DNA of 42,388 nt from Gemmatimonadota bacterium (GTDB taxonomy: Bacteria; Gemmatimonadota; Gemmatimonadetes; Gemmatimonadales; Gemmatimonadaceae): positions 41,510 to 83,897 of the forward strand of contig QHVE01000052.1 in NCBI GenBank assembly GCA_003223455.1, read 5' to 3'. Under the pieces are notes generated by a model. It was not told the DNA's origin. It did no database searches and saw only the letters and a program-made list of their open reading frames with translations. Made by a program: the position numbers and the translations under genes. Numbering within the stretch: position 1 is the stretch's first letter; each line of letters opens with the position of its first letter. Shown piece by piece: positions 15,198 through 23,045 of the stretch.

Positions 15198-16652
15198 GTG
15201 AGCTCCCCTCCGCCACGAGAGCTCGGTGGTGGGGAGGAGCGCGTCCCCAACCGGCGACCGGCTGATCTGCCGGCGCCGGAGGGCCAGGCGCTCGTTGAAC
15301 ACCTGGTCGACCGACTGGCGCGCACCGAGCGTGAGCTCAGCGTCGCGCGTCAACTGATCGCCGAGTCCGAGCGTGAGCGTGCGGCCCTGCGCACGGCGAC
15401 TCGGCAGGTCGCCAGCAGCGAGCGCGTGGACAACGTCGAACTGATTCGTCCTTTCCTGCCGGCCCTCGGGAGATGGTGCCTGTTCGATCAGGTGTTCAAC
15501 GGCCACGGCGAGCGGCGGCTGATCACCGCCGACCCCTCCCTCGCCGAGCTCGCGCATTCGGTGGAGGGCGAGCTCGCGCTCGACGGGGACGCGAGCCTGG
15601 GAATCGTGCGTGCGCTTCGTCGGCGTCGTGCCGAACGGCTGGACCACGTGTCGCCACCGCCTCCAGCCATCATTCGCGACGATGCACCGTCGTCGTCGGC
15701 ATGGACCGCGCTCGAGCGCCTCGCCGCGGGACCGGTGCTCGTCGTGCCCATCCTGGTGCGCGGACGCATCGTAGGGGCGCTGAGCTTCGGCCGGCCGGCC
15801 GATCACGCACTCTTCAACGAGCGCGATCAGGGACTGGCCGAGGAACTCGCACAGCTCATCGGACTGGCGCTGGAGCAACAGCGCATCGCGACCGTCGCCG
15901 AGGCGGCGGCTCGCACCAAGTCCGAGTTCCTGGCCATGATGAGCCACGAGCTGCGCACCCCCCTCAATGCGATTGCCGGGTATGCGCAGTTGCTCGAGAT
16001 GGGATTCCGCGGTCCGCTGACCGACGGACAGCGCGACGCCGTGAGCCGCATCCTGCGCGGGCAGGAGCATCTGCTCTCGCTCGTCGACGCCGTGCTCACC
16101 TTCTCGAGGCTGACCAGCGGACGTCTGACGATCGACTCGACCGAGCTCGATGCGGTTGACCTGATCGACACGGCGAGCGAGCCCCTCGTGATGGAGTTCG
16201 CGGCGCACGAGATCGACTTCCGCATCCTGCCGTGCCCCGAGCGCGTGCGGGTCTGCGCCGACAGGGAGCGCGCGGTGGAGATCCTGCGACATCTGCTCTC
16301 GAACGCGCTCAAGTTCACACCGAAGGGCGGTGCGGTGACTGTGGGGTGCGAGGAAGGGGGCGAGACGGTTCGCTTCGTGGTCTCGGATACCGGACGTGGC
16401 ATCCCGGAAGGCCACCGCGACGCGATCTTCCAGCCGTTCGTGCAGGTGGAGAAGGGATTGACGCGGTCGGCCGATGGGAGTGGACTGGGGCTGGCGATCG
16501 GCCGCGAGCTCGCGGAGCGGATGGGTGGAACGCTCACCATGACGAGCGAAGTGGGCTCCGGCTCACGCTTTGTCCTCTCGCTGATACGGGCGCCCCAGGA
16601 CGGCGGGGAACCGGCCTCCGGCGCGATTGACATGGTTTCCGACGCCGGCTAG
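15198..16652 (+). CDS. soluble sensor histidine kinase with GAF-like domain
   Basis: A 484-residue cytoplasmic kinase with no membrane helix. A coiled coil (about 30-70) and GAF-like sensor (about 85-225, ending AGPVLVVPILVRGRIVGALSFGR) precede the HisKA domain. The H-box FLAMMSHELRTPLN places the phosphorylated His at 250. The ATPase domain has the N-box at Asn369 (LLSNALKF), G1 as DTGRGIP (397-403), the F-box FQPF, and G2 as GSGLGLAI (427-434). All catalytic motifs are intact. No response regulator is adjacent, so it is an orphan. The GTG start at 15198 has no strong ribosome binding site. Its last bases contain the promoter of the following ribosomal protein gene, and the stop TAG is part of that -10 element. 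Confidence 0.92.
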   Translation: MSSPPPRELGGGEERVPNRRPADLPAPEGQALVEHLVDRLARTERELSVARQLIAESERERAALRTATRQVASSERVDNVELIRPFLPALGRWCLFDQVFNGHGERRLITADPSLAELAHSVEGELALDGDASLGIVRALRRRRAERLDHVSPPPPAIIRDDAPSSSAWTALERLAAGPVLVVPILVRGRIVGALSFGRPADHALFNERDQGLAEELAQLIGLALEQQRIATVAEAAARTKSEFLAMMSHELRTPLNAIAGYAQLLEMGFRGPLTDGQRDAVSRILRGQEHLLSLVDAVLTFSRLTSGRLTIDSTELDAVDLIDTASEPLVMEFAAHEIDFRILPCPERVRVCADRERAVEILRHLLSNALKFTPKGGAVTVGCEEGGETVRFVVSDTGRGIPEGHRDAIFQPFVQVEKGLTRSADGSGLGLAIGRELAERMGGTLTMTSEVGSGSRFVLSLIRAPQDGGEPASGAIDMVSDAG

Positions 16653-16655
16653 TAT
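16627..16655 (+). promoter_or_regulatory. near-consensus sigma-70 promoter for rpsU-infA
   Basis: TTGACA at 16627-16632 is a perfect -35 element. TAGTAT at 16650-16655 follows after exactly 17 bases and matches the -10 consensus at four or five positions depending on the form used. The promoter lies inside the end of the histidine kinase gene; its -10 contains the kinase stop codon TAG (16650-16652). Transcription should begin near 16662. Confidence 0.75.
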
Positions 16656-16668
16656 ACGGGGCTGCGTT

Positions 16669-16727
16669 GCCCGCGCGCGCGGTGCTCCGGCGACGGTCGC
16701 CGAGTCGCCCGCGCGGGGCTCTTTTTT
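16669..16727 (+). terminator. terminator-like hairpin with T-run in the rpsU leader (possible attenuator)
   Basis: GCCCGCGC at 16669-16676 can pair with GCGCGGGGC at 16711-16719 with one bulge. It encloses an inner hairpin with arms CGGCGAC and GTCGCCG (16688-16102 region: 16688-16694 and 16696-16702). T6 follows at 16722-16727. The 3' part alone can also fold as GCCC-gcgcg-GGGC. Because it lies downstream of the rpsU promoter, it should stop or attenuate rpsU transcripts rather than just end the kinase message. Confidence 0.55.
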
Positions 16728-16797
16728 CATTTCAGGGCACCGACACGCGGCAATTCCTCGCGCCCACGGCGCGAACCACAGGGGGAAGGACGCACTG

Positions 16798-16986
16798 ATG
16801 GTCGAGATTCATCTCGAAGAGAGCGATCGCCTCGATTGGGCGCTCAAGGCGTTCAAGCGCAAGATCGCGAAGGCGGGGATCCTGAAGGACCTCCGAAAGA
16901 AGCGCTACTACGTGAAGCCGAGCGAGGCACGGCAGCTGAAGGCGGCCGCGGCCCGTCGCCGCAGCCGCACCGAGCGCGCGCGCTGA
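16798..16986 (+). CDS. rpsU: 30S ribosomal protein S21
   Basis: A 62-residue basic protein matching bS21: VEIHLEESDRLDWALKAFKRKIAKAGILKDLRKKRYYVKPSEARQLKAAAARRR. S21 joins the small subunit late and helps base pairing of mRNA with the 3' end of 16S rRNA. GGGGGAAGGA seven bases upstream supports ATG 16798. It is followed 26 bases later by infA, so two factors of translation initiation are co-transcribed. A strong promoter and a terminator-like hairpin precede it, suggesting transcriptional attenuation. Confidence 0.96.
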   Translation: MVEIHLEESDRLDWALKAFKRKIAKAGILKDLRKKRYYVKPSEARQLKAAAARRRSRTERAR

Positions 16987-17012
16987 GCCAGACCGGCTAG
17001 CGCAAGGTCCGG

Positions 17013-17234
17013 ATGGCGAAAGAAGACGCGATTCAGCTCGAGGGCTCGGTCACGGAGGTGCTCCCGAACGCGACGTTCCGGGTGCAGCTGACCAATGGCC
17101 ACAACGTACTCGCCACGCTGGGCGGCAACATGCGGCGCTTCCGCATCCGCGTGCTGGCGGGTGACCGTGTGACGATCGAGGTCTCTCCGTACGACCTGAC
17201 CCGCGGTCGCATCACCTTCCGCCACAAGAACTGA
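17013..17234 (+). CDS. infA: translation initiation factor IF-1
   Basis: A 73-residue single OB-fold protein, the usual IF-1 length. Characteristic segments are [64 protein letters not shown]. It binds the 30S A site during initiation and is essential. It follows rpsU on the same transcript and is closed by a strong hairpin just after the stop codon. The family usually has ISGKMR where this has LGGNMRRF, a modest variant. Confidence 0.97.
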   Translation: MAKEDAIQLEGSVTEVLPNATFRVQLTNGHNVLATLGGNMRRFRIRVLAGDRVTIEVSPYDLTRGRITFRHKN

Positions 17235-17242
17235 CGAGCACG

Positions 17243-17268
17243 AGCGACCCGCCTCCCGGCGGGTCGCT
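17243..17268. terminator. bidirectional terminator between infA and the MATE gene
   Basis: AGCGACCCGCC (17243-17253) and GGCGGGTCGCT (17258-17268) form an 11-base perfect stem with a TCCC loop, lying between two convergent genes. Only a short T-rich stretch (GCGTTTCT) follows on the plus strand. Confidence 0.75.
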
Positions 17269-17279
17269 GCGTTTCTGGC

Positions 17280-18662
17280 TCAGGCGCCCGACGCCGCGCT
17301 CGACAACCGCGCTGGGGTGGCGGATTCCACGCGCTCCAGCGTGCCGCGCAACCGCGAGCGCACGCGCAGAAGCAGCAGCGTCGCGACCGCAGCCAGCCCC
17401 GCGACGAGGCCCCACCACAGGCCCATCGCTCGCAGCGGCGTGTGGAACGCCAGCGCGACGCTCACCGGGAACCCGCACAGCCAGAAGCCGGCAAGGTTGA
17501 TGACGAACGGCGCGCGGGTGTCGCCGAGGCCGCGAAGCACACCGACGCTCACAGCCTGGATCCCGTCGAACAGCTGAAACATCCCGGCGATCGGGATCAG
17601 CGTGGCGGCGATCGACGCGACCGTTGGCTGATTCGTGTAGGCCGCGGCGATGACGGCCGGGATGGCGAGCATCGTCACGGCCGTGCAGAGCATGAACGCC
17701 ACGCCGAACACGAGGGCCGTCCGCGCACGCTCGCGCGCCGCACCAACGTCTCCCTCACCGACCGCGTGACCGACGCGCACGGCCGCCGCAGCGCCGACTC
17801 CGAGCGGCACCATGAAGGTGAGGCTCGAGAGGTTCAACGCGATCTCGTGCGCCGCCATCTCGGGTGTACCGAGGAGTCCCATCAACAGCCCGATGGCGGC
17901 GAAGACGCCGAATTCCAGTACCTGCTGAACGCCGATCGTCCAGCCGAGGCGGAACATCCGCGCGAGCGATGCGACCTGGAATGCCTCGCGCTTCCATGGA
18001 ACCAGCGCGCCGCGCAGCACGGGCCACCCGCCCACGAACAGCAGCACCGTCATCGCCCAGCGGCTCGCTACGGTGGCCCACGCGCTTCCCGACACGCCCA
18101 TCGCGTCGACGCCGAGATGACCGTAGACGAGCACCCAATTGAGCCCGACGTTCAGCAGGTTCCCCACCACGACGACGGCCACCACGGCGCGCACCCGATG
18201 CAGCGCCTGCAGGCTCTGGCGAAGCACGACGAAGCCGAGGAAGGGAAGCAGTCCTGCGATGGAGACGCGCACGTACGTCGTCGCCAGCTCGATCAGCTCG
18301 GGGGGCTGGCGGAACAGCACGAGCACCTGCCGAACGGGCCAGAGCAAAATGGCCGTTGGTAGCGCGAGCAGCGCGGCGAGGAGCAGGCCGCGCTGCACAC
18401 CCAGCGCGATCCGATCGGCGTCGCGCGCCCCCGAGGCCTGCGACACGATGGGATCGAGCACCATGAGCGTGCCCGCGGCCGCGGTGCTCACCGTGTAGAA
18501 ATAGAGGTTGCCCAGCGCGACGGCCGCGAGCGCCGCGGCCGACACGCGTCCCACCATCACCGTGTCGACGACGCCCATCGACATCATCCCGATCTGCGCG
18601 AGAACGATCGGCATCGCGAGGCGAGCCGTGGCTGCGAGCTCGGTACGATTTGGGAGACGCAT
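17280..18662 (-). CDS. MATE-family multidrug efflux transporter
   Basis: A 460-residue protein with 12 predicted membrane helices in two MatE repeats, the normal size for the NorM group. The N-terminal segment LAMPIVLAQIGMMSMGVVDTVMVGRVSAAALAAVALGN is typical. The second half begins around GVQQVLEFGVFAAIGLLMGLLGTPEMAAHEIALNLSSLTFMVPLGVGAAAAVRVGHAVGEGD. It should export cationic drugs or metabolites in exchange for Na+ or H+. The start at ATG 18662 matches the family; the same frame stays open further upstream but would overlap the divergent gene. Only 51 bases separate the two divergent starts. Confidence 0.93.
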   Translation of the reverse strand: MRLPNRTELAATARLAMPIVLAQIGMMSMGVVDTVMVGRVSAAALAAVALGNLYFYTVSTAAAGTLMVLDPIVSQASGARDADRIALGVQRGLLLAALLALPTAILLWPVRQVLVLFRQPPELIELATTYVRVSIAGLLPFLGFVVLRQSLQALHRVRAVVAVVVVGNLLNVGLNWVLVYGHLGVDAMGVSGSAWATVASRWAMTVLLFVGGWPVLRGALVPWKREAFQVASLARMFRLGWTIGVQQVLEFGVFAAIGLLMGLLGTPEMAAHEIALNLSSLTFMVPLGVGAAAAVRVGHAVGEGDVGAARERARTALVFGVAFMLCTAVTMLAIPAVIAAAYTNQPTVASIAATLIPIAGMFQLFDGIQAVSVGVLRGLGDTRAPFVINLAGFWLCGFPVSVALAFHTPLRAMGLWWGLVAGLAAVATLLLLRVRSRLRGTLERVESATPARLSSAASGA

Positions 18663-18713
18663 GACGCGAGCGAGGTGGGACGGATCGGCCGGACTGGTGT
18701 ATGACAGTAACTT

Positions 18714-20042
18714 ATGCCCATGTGCCCCACGCCCACGGCGACGATCGTCGTCGCGCTCGCCTTGCTCGTCGGGGTGCCGTTTGCGGCTCGTGCACAGCAC
18801 GAGGGCCATGCGACATCGATCGCTGCGGACAGCACCAACGACACGCGACCGAACGCGTGGCATGGCATGGTGCAGGCGATCCCGATCGTGACCCACGCCG
18901 AGAACACCGCCGAGGGAGCCGATCTCGCCGAGGGGTACCTCTCGCAGGCGGCGGCGATGGGAAAGGGCGATCTGTTGTCCGGACATCTCCGTCTCGAGGC
19001 GACGCTCAACGCCGAAGGGCTGACGATGTCGCGCGGCGAGCTGTCGACCGGCGCGTTCGGCGAGGGGTTCGTCGACCGGAGGCATCCGCACGCGTACGTG
19101 CACGAGCTCGTCGCCTCGGGGCTTGGCTCACGTGGTCCTCTCGCCTACTCGCTCAGCGCCGGCCGCGGCTTCGCTGCATTCGGCACGGACGACCCCATGA
19201 TGCGGCCATTCGAGAAGTACCCGATCAACCATCATCTCTCGCAGATCCTCGAGCGCCCGATGATCACCGGTGCGATACGGTTCGGGCGCGCCATGCTGGA
19301 CGCGAGCAGCTTCGGCGGGGACGAGCCGACCTCGACTGGCTCGCCGCCATTGCTTCGCCGGCTCGGTGACTCCTGGTCGGTGCGCGCGACGGCGATGCCG
19401 GTGACCGGCATCGAGGTGCAGGGGAGCTACGCGCGCGTGGCGTCGCCGGAGCAGCGGGAGGGGTTCGGCCTCGATCAGCACAAGCGAAGCGCGTCGGCGC
19501 GTTTCATCTCCGCCGACGGGGGCCGCTATCTGCTCGGCGAGTGGGCACGCACCGTGGAGCGCGACCACGGACGCAACGAAAACGTGTTCGCGTACGAGAG
19601 CGCGCTGATCGAGGGCGCAGCCACGATTCGCACCGTGAGCGTCGCGCTGCGCCTCGAGCAGACGGAGCGTCCCGAGGAGGAGCGCCTGAGCGATCCCTTT
19701 CGCGTGCCTCGACCCGCGGCTGATCTCGGGATCAGCGGGGTGACGCGCTGGCGCACCGCCACTCTCGCCCTCACGCTGCCGTCACCGACCTCCGGGCCGA
19801 TTCGAGGGTATCCCTTCATCGAGGTCGAGCGCGCCAGCGCGCGCGCGCGCGACGCCCGCAGCGTCTTCGACGCAGAATCGTTCTATCGAACCGGCTCGCC
19901 GTGGATGCTCACTGCGGGTGCTCGACTGCGCTTCGGTCCGCTGCATGCACGGATGGGGCGCTACGGAGCGGCGGTGCCGGCGGGACCGGCCATCCGTGCC
20001 CTGGGAATAGCCGACGGCGATCCCACGTCCCACCATCACTGA
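18714..20042 (+). CDS. exported, probably outer-membrane protein with His-containing termini
   Basis: A 442-residue protein with a signal peptide (TATIVVALALLVGVPFAARAQ). The mature start QHEGHA and the extreme C-terminus SHHH are His-rich. The body has many alternating-residue stretches of about ten residues (SGHLRLEATLNAE, WSVRATAMPVTGIEVQGSYARV, TIRTVSVALRLEQTE, WMLTAGARLRFG), as in beta-barrels. A conserved-looking DRRHPHAYVHELV segment lies near residue 122. No named family is recognised; a metal-related or porin-like role is possible but unproven. Two ATGs (18714, 18720) are usable and no ribosome binding site precedes them, so the message may be leaderless. Confidence 0.7.
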   Translation: MPMCPTPTATIVVALALLVGVPFAARAQHEGHATSIAADSTNDTRPNAWHGMVQAIPIVTHAENTAEGADLAEGYLSQAAAMGKGDLLSGHLRLEATLNAEGLTMSRGELSTGAFGEGFVDRRHPHAYVHELVASGLGSRGPLAYSLSAGRGFAAFGTDDPMMRPFEKYPINHHLSQILERPMITGAIRFGRAMLDASSFGGDEPTSTGSPPLLRRLGDSWSVRATAMPVTGIEVQGSYARVASPEQREGFGLDQHKRSASARFISADGGRYLLGEWARTVERDHGRNENVFAYESALIEGAATIRTVSVALRLEQTERPEEERLSDPFRVPRPAADLGISGVTRWRTATLALTLPSPTSGPIRGYPFIEVERASARARDARSVFDAESFYRTGSPWMLTAGARLRFGPLHARMGRYGAAVPAGPAIRALGIADGDPTSHHH

Positions 20043-20099
20043 CGATTCCACCCGTTTTCACGACCCGTGACGATTCCTTCTTCGCGCTTCCCGTTCCGG

Positions 20100-21380
20100 A
20101 TGAGGCAGGCATCCCATCGCCGCGGCCGTGCGCTCGGCGCGCTGCTCCTGCTCGCGCTGGGCATGGCTTGCGGCAGCGACGACACGACCGACCCGCTCGG
20201 CTCGACCAACGGTGCCACCTGTGGAGCATCGGCCGGCGCGCCGCCCGCCAACGCGATGACGGTGCTGGGATGCGGCAACTTCAAGCCATCGCGCACGACG
20301 GCCGAGATCGCGGTGCGCGGGACGCTCGCGTACACGACGACGTGGGGCAATGCCGCCGCCGCGGCGAGCGTCTTCTACATCTGGGACGTTTCCGGGAACG
20401 TACCCGCGCTGCTCGACTCGGTGAAGGTCGACAACGCGACGACGCTGGGTGACGTCGCCGTGAGCGACGATGGCGCTTATTTGGTCGTGGCAACGGAGCG
20501 CGCCCCGGGCTCGATCGTGATCTACAGCCTGACCAATCCGCGACAGCCACAGCTCGTCTCGATCTTCTCGAACGGCGAGACGAACCCTGGCGTGCACACG
20601 GCGGAAATCGGACGGGTGAACGGAAAGCTGTATGGCTTCCTGGCGATCGATCCGGTTGCTTCGACGCCGGCGAAGCTCGTCATCGTGGACCTGAGCAGCC
20701 CGGCGTCCCCCAAGCAGGTGTTCTCGCAGTTCATCGGAAATCCGTTCGTGCACGACACGTTCGTGCGCGACGGCATCCTCTTTCTCGCGCTGTGGAACGC
20801 GGGCGTGGCGATCTGGGACATCGGCGGCGGTGGAAAGGGAGGCACGCCGGCCGCCCCGGTCGAGCTGGGTCGGGTGCTCACGGCGAACGGCGAGGCTCAC
20901 AACGTGTGGTGGTTCAAGGATCCGATCACCGGGAGCGCCAAGTACGCCTTCGTCGGCGAGGAGGGCCCGGCCAGCATCGGTGTGTCTTCCACGGGCGACA
21001 TCCACGTCCTCGACGTGTCGAACATGGCATCGCCGCGCGAAGTGGCGTACTACACCGTGCCGAGCTCGCCGACGTCGGGGACGCACAACTTCTCGATGGA
21101 CGAGCCCAATGGGATCCTTTACGCGGCGTACTACAACGGCGGCGTGCGAGCGCTGGACGTGCGTGGCGACCTCGGCACGTGCACCGACGCGCAGAAGTCG
21201 AGTCCGAGGAACCAGACGGTACCGCTGTGCGATTTGACCAAGATGGGGCGCGAGCTCGGGGTGGGACTGAAGGATCGCGCCGACCCCGTCTACGTCTGGG
21301 GCGTCCAGTTTCTCGGCGGGTCGGTCTTTGCGTCTGACATGCTCAACGGGATCTGGAAGCTCCGCGCCGTTTCCCGCTAG
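20100..21380 (+). CDS. lipoprotein with LVIVD-type beta-propeller repeats
   Basis: A 426-residue protein with a lipoprotein signal (LLLALGMAC). Repeated motifs of about 45-60 residues follow: SVFYIWDVSGNVPALLDSV, SIVIYSLTNPRQPQLVSIF, KLVIVDLSSPASPKQVFS, VAIWDIGG, DIHVLDVSNMASPREVAYY and GVRALDVRG. These match the LVIVD repeat of surface propeller proteins. It probably acts outside the cytoplasm as a binding protein; the ligand is unknown. ATG 20100 gives a normal signal peptide; a GTG at 20067 would lengthen its N-terminal part. A strong hairpin with T5 closes the gene. Confidence 0.8.
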   Translation: MRQASHRRGRALGALLLLALGMACGSDDTTDPLGSTNGATCGASAGAPPANAMTVLGCGNFKPSRTTAEIAVRGTLAYTTTWGNAAAAASVFYIWDVSGNVPALLDSVKVDNATTLGDVAVSDDGAYLVVATERAPGSIVIYSLTNPRQPQLVSIFSNGETNPGVHTAEIGRVNGKLYGFLAIDPVASTPAKLVIVDLSSPASPKQVFSQFIGNPFVHDTFVRDGILFLALWNAGVAIWDIGGGGKGGTPAAPVELGRVLTANGEAHNVWWFKDPITGSAKYAFVGEEGPASIGVSSTGDIHVLDVSNMASPREVAYYTVPSSPTSGTHNFSMDEPNGILYAAYYNGGVRALDVRGDLGTCTDAQKSSPRNQTVPLCDLTKMGRELGVGLKDRADPVYVWGVQFLGGSVFASDMLNGIWKLRAVSR

Positions 21381-21407
21381 GGGAGCGACCGGTAGATTAC
21401 GGCAGGA

Positions 21408-21440
21408 CCGGGCGCGCGGTTGCGCGCCCGGGATCTTTTT
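21408..21440 (+). terminator. intrinsic terminator just before the S41 protease gene
   Basis: CCGGGCGCGC (21408-21417) and GCGCGCCCGG (21422-21431) form a ten-base perfect stem with loop GGTT, followed by GATC and T5 (21436-21440). It begins 28 bases after the lipoprotein stop. The S41 ribosome binding site starts at once after the T-run, leaving no room for a promoter between them. A -10-like TAGATT lies at 21393-21398. Confidence 0.75.
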
Positions 21441-21455
21441 CTGGAGGTCGCTCGA

Positions 21456-23033
21456 ATGCTTCGTCCCCGCACCGCGGCCGCCGCGTCGCTGCTCCTCATC
21501 CCGCTGGTCGCGGGTGGCTTCTTCCTGCAGAAGACGCCGGTTCCCGCGACGCCTCGGCTGTTCGACCAGGTGATCTCGCTCGTCGCCAACCGGTACGTGG
21601 ACTCACTGCAGGGCTCGGCGATCTTCGAGAAGGCCGCCCACGGCCTCGTTCGCGAGCTCAACGATCCATACAGCGAGCTGCTCGCGCCCAAGCAGAACGA
21701 CGAGTTCAACCGCAGCGTCGGCGGACGCTACGGTGGCGTCGGCATGCTGCTCGAGGAGCAGAAGACCACGGGAACGACGACGGTCGTCGTGAGCCGGGTG
21801 TTCCCCCACACGCCGGCGGAGGATGGCGGGGTGCGCGAGGGAGACCGGATCATCCAGGTCGACTCGCTGCCGATCGTCGATACGAAGATCGACAAGGTGT
21901 CCGACGCACTGCGCGGGATCGCGGGCACGACGGTGAAGGTGACGTTCGCACGCCCGGGCGTGGCCGAGCCGGTGAAGCTGGCGTTCAAGCGCGCGGTGAT
22001 CCACGTCCCCGCCGTGCCGTTCGCCGTGATGCTCGGCGACAAGGTGGGCTACATCCCGCTGCAGACGTTCAATGAGAATGCGGCGGAGGAAGTCGAGGCA
22101 GCGGCGGCGAAGCTCGTGAGCGACGGCGCGCGCGGTATCGTGCTCGATCTGCGCGACAACGGCGGCGGGATCGTCGACCAGTCGCTCGCCGTGAGCTCGC
22201 TGTTCCTCAAGCGTGGGCAGTCGATCGTGAACGTGCGCTCGCGGAACGCGCCGGAGGAAGTGGCGCGCGCGTCGGGCGACCAGCTGCCGACGCAGCCGCC
22301 GATGATCGTGCTCACCGACGGCGGCAGTGCCTCGGCGAGTGAGATCGTCGCGGGCTCGTTGCAGGATCACGACCGTGCGCTGGTGGTGGGCACGACGAGC
22401 TTCGGCAAGGGACTCGTGCAGTCGGTGTTCCCGCTCGACGGCGGCTACGCGCTGAAGATCAGCACGCTCCTTCCCGATGGGCGATTCGTGGAGTCGCGTC
22501 CCGATTCGCTCGAGACCGAGGCGGAGAAGCGCGCGCGGCCGAAGTACAGCTCCGACGCCGGACGCACGGTGTACGGTGGCGGCGGCATCACCCCCGATCT
22601 GCTCGTTCCCGACGACACGCTGGTCACGGCGGAGCAGGAGTTCCTCAAGTCGATCGCGCCGAAGGCGCAGTCGTTCGTGACGGTGCTCAACCAGTACGCC
22701 TTCGATCTGAAGGGATCGGCAGCGCGCACCTTCACCGTGACGCCGGCGTGGCGCACGGAGCTGCGGCGCCGATTGGGCGCGGCCGGTGTGACGATCGACG
22801 CCAAGTACGAGCCGGCAGCGACGCGGATTCTCGATCGCGAGCTCGATCGCCGCGTGGCGCGCTACGTCCTCGGCGACGCGGGTGCGAAGCAGCGCGCGTT
22901 GGCGGAGGACCACCAGCTTGCTCGCGCGGTGAGTCTGCTCGCCGGGGCGAGCTCGCAGGAGCAGCTGTTCACGGCGGCGGGCGTGACGTCGGCCGCCTCC
23001 GCTCAGCGGAGCACGAGCACGAACCAGCGATAG
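21456..23033 (+). CDS. C-terminal processing protease, S41 family
   Basis: A 525-residue protein. An N-terminal signal or anchor (AAAASLLLIPLVAGGFFLQ) is followed by a helical region, a PDZ domain (VVVSRVFPHTPAEDGGVREGDRIIQVDSLPI), and the S41 protease core. The catalytic Ser lies in GGSASASE and the Lys in SFGKG, 25 residues later, as in CtpA/Tsp. RGIVLDLRDNGGGIVDQS is the conserved strand before it. A further helical C-terminal domain of about 130 residues is typical of longer CtpA members. It should trim C-termini of periplasmic proteins. GGAGG nine bases upstream supports ATG 21456. A terminator-like hairpin lies just upstream of that site. Confidence 0.93.
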   Translation: MLRPRTAAAASLLLIPLVAGGFFLQKTPVPATPRLFDQVISLVANRYVDSLQGSAIFEKAAHGLVRELNDPYSELLAPKQNDEFNRSVGGRYGGVGMLLEEQKTTGTTTVVVSRVFPHTPAEDGGVREGDRIIQVDSLPIVDTKIDKVSDALRGIAGTTVKVTFARPGVAEPVKLAFKRAVIHVPAVPFAVMLGDKVGYIPLQTFNENAAEEVEAAAAKLVSDGARGIVLDLRDNGGGIVDQSLAVSSLFLKRGQSIVNVRSRNAPEEVARASGDQLPTQPPMIVLTDGGSASASEIVAGSLQDHDRALVVGTTSFGKGLVQSVFPLDGGYALKISTLLPDGRFVESRPDSLETEAEKRARPKYSSDAGRTVYGGGGITPDLLVPDDTLVTAEQEFLKSIAPKAQSFVTVLNQYAFDLKGSAARTFTVTPAWRTELRRRLGAAGVTIDAKYEPAATRILDRELDRRVARYVLGDAGAKQRALAEDHQLARAVSLLAGASSQEQLFTAAGVTSAASAQRSTSTNQR

Positions 23034-23045
23034 TCGCCGGCGCTC

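Noticed and set aside
20040-20077. Direct repeat TGACGATTCC after the His-flanked exported protein gene
   Set aside because: Two ten-base copies 28 bases apart, without further structure; probably chance.
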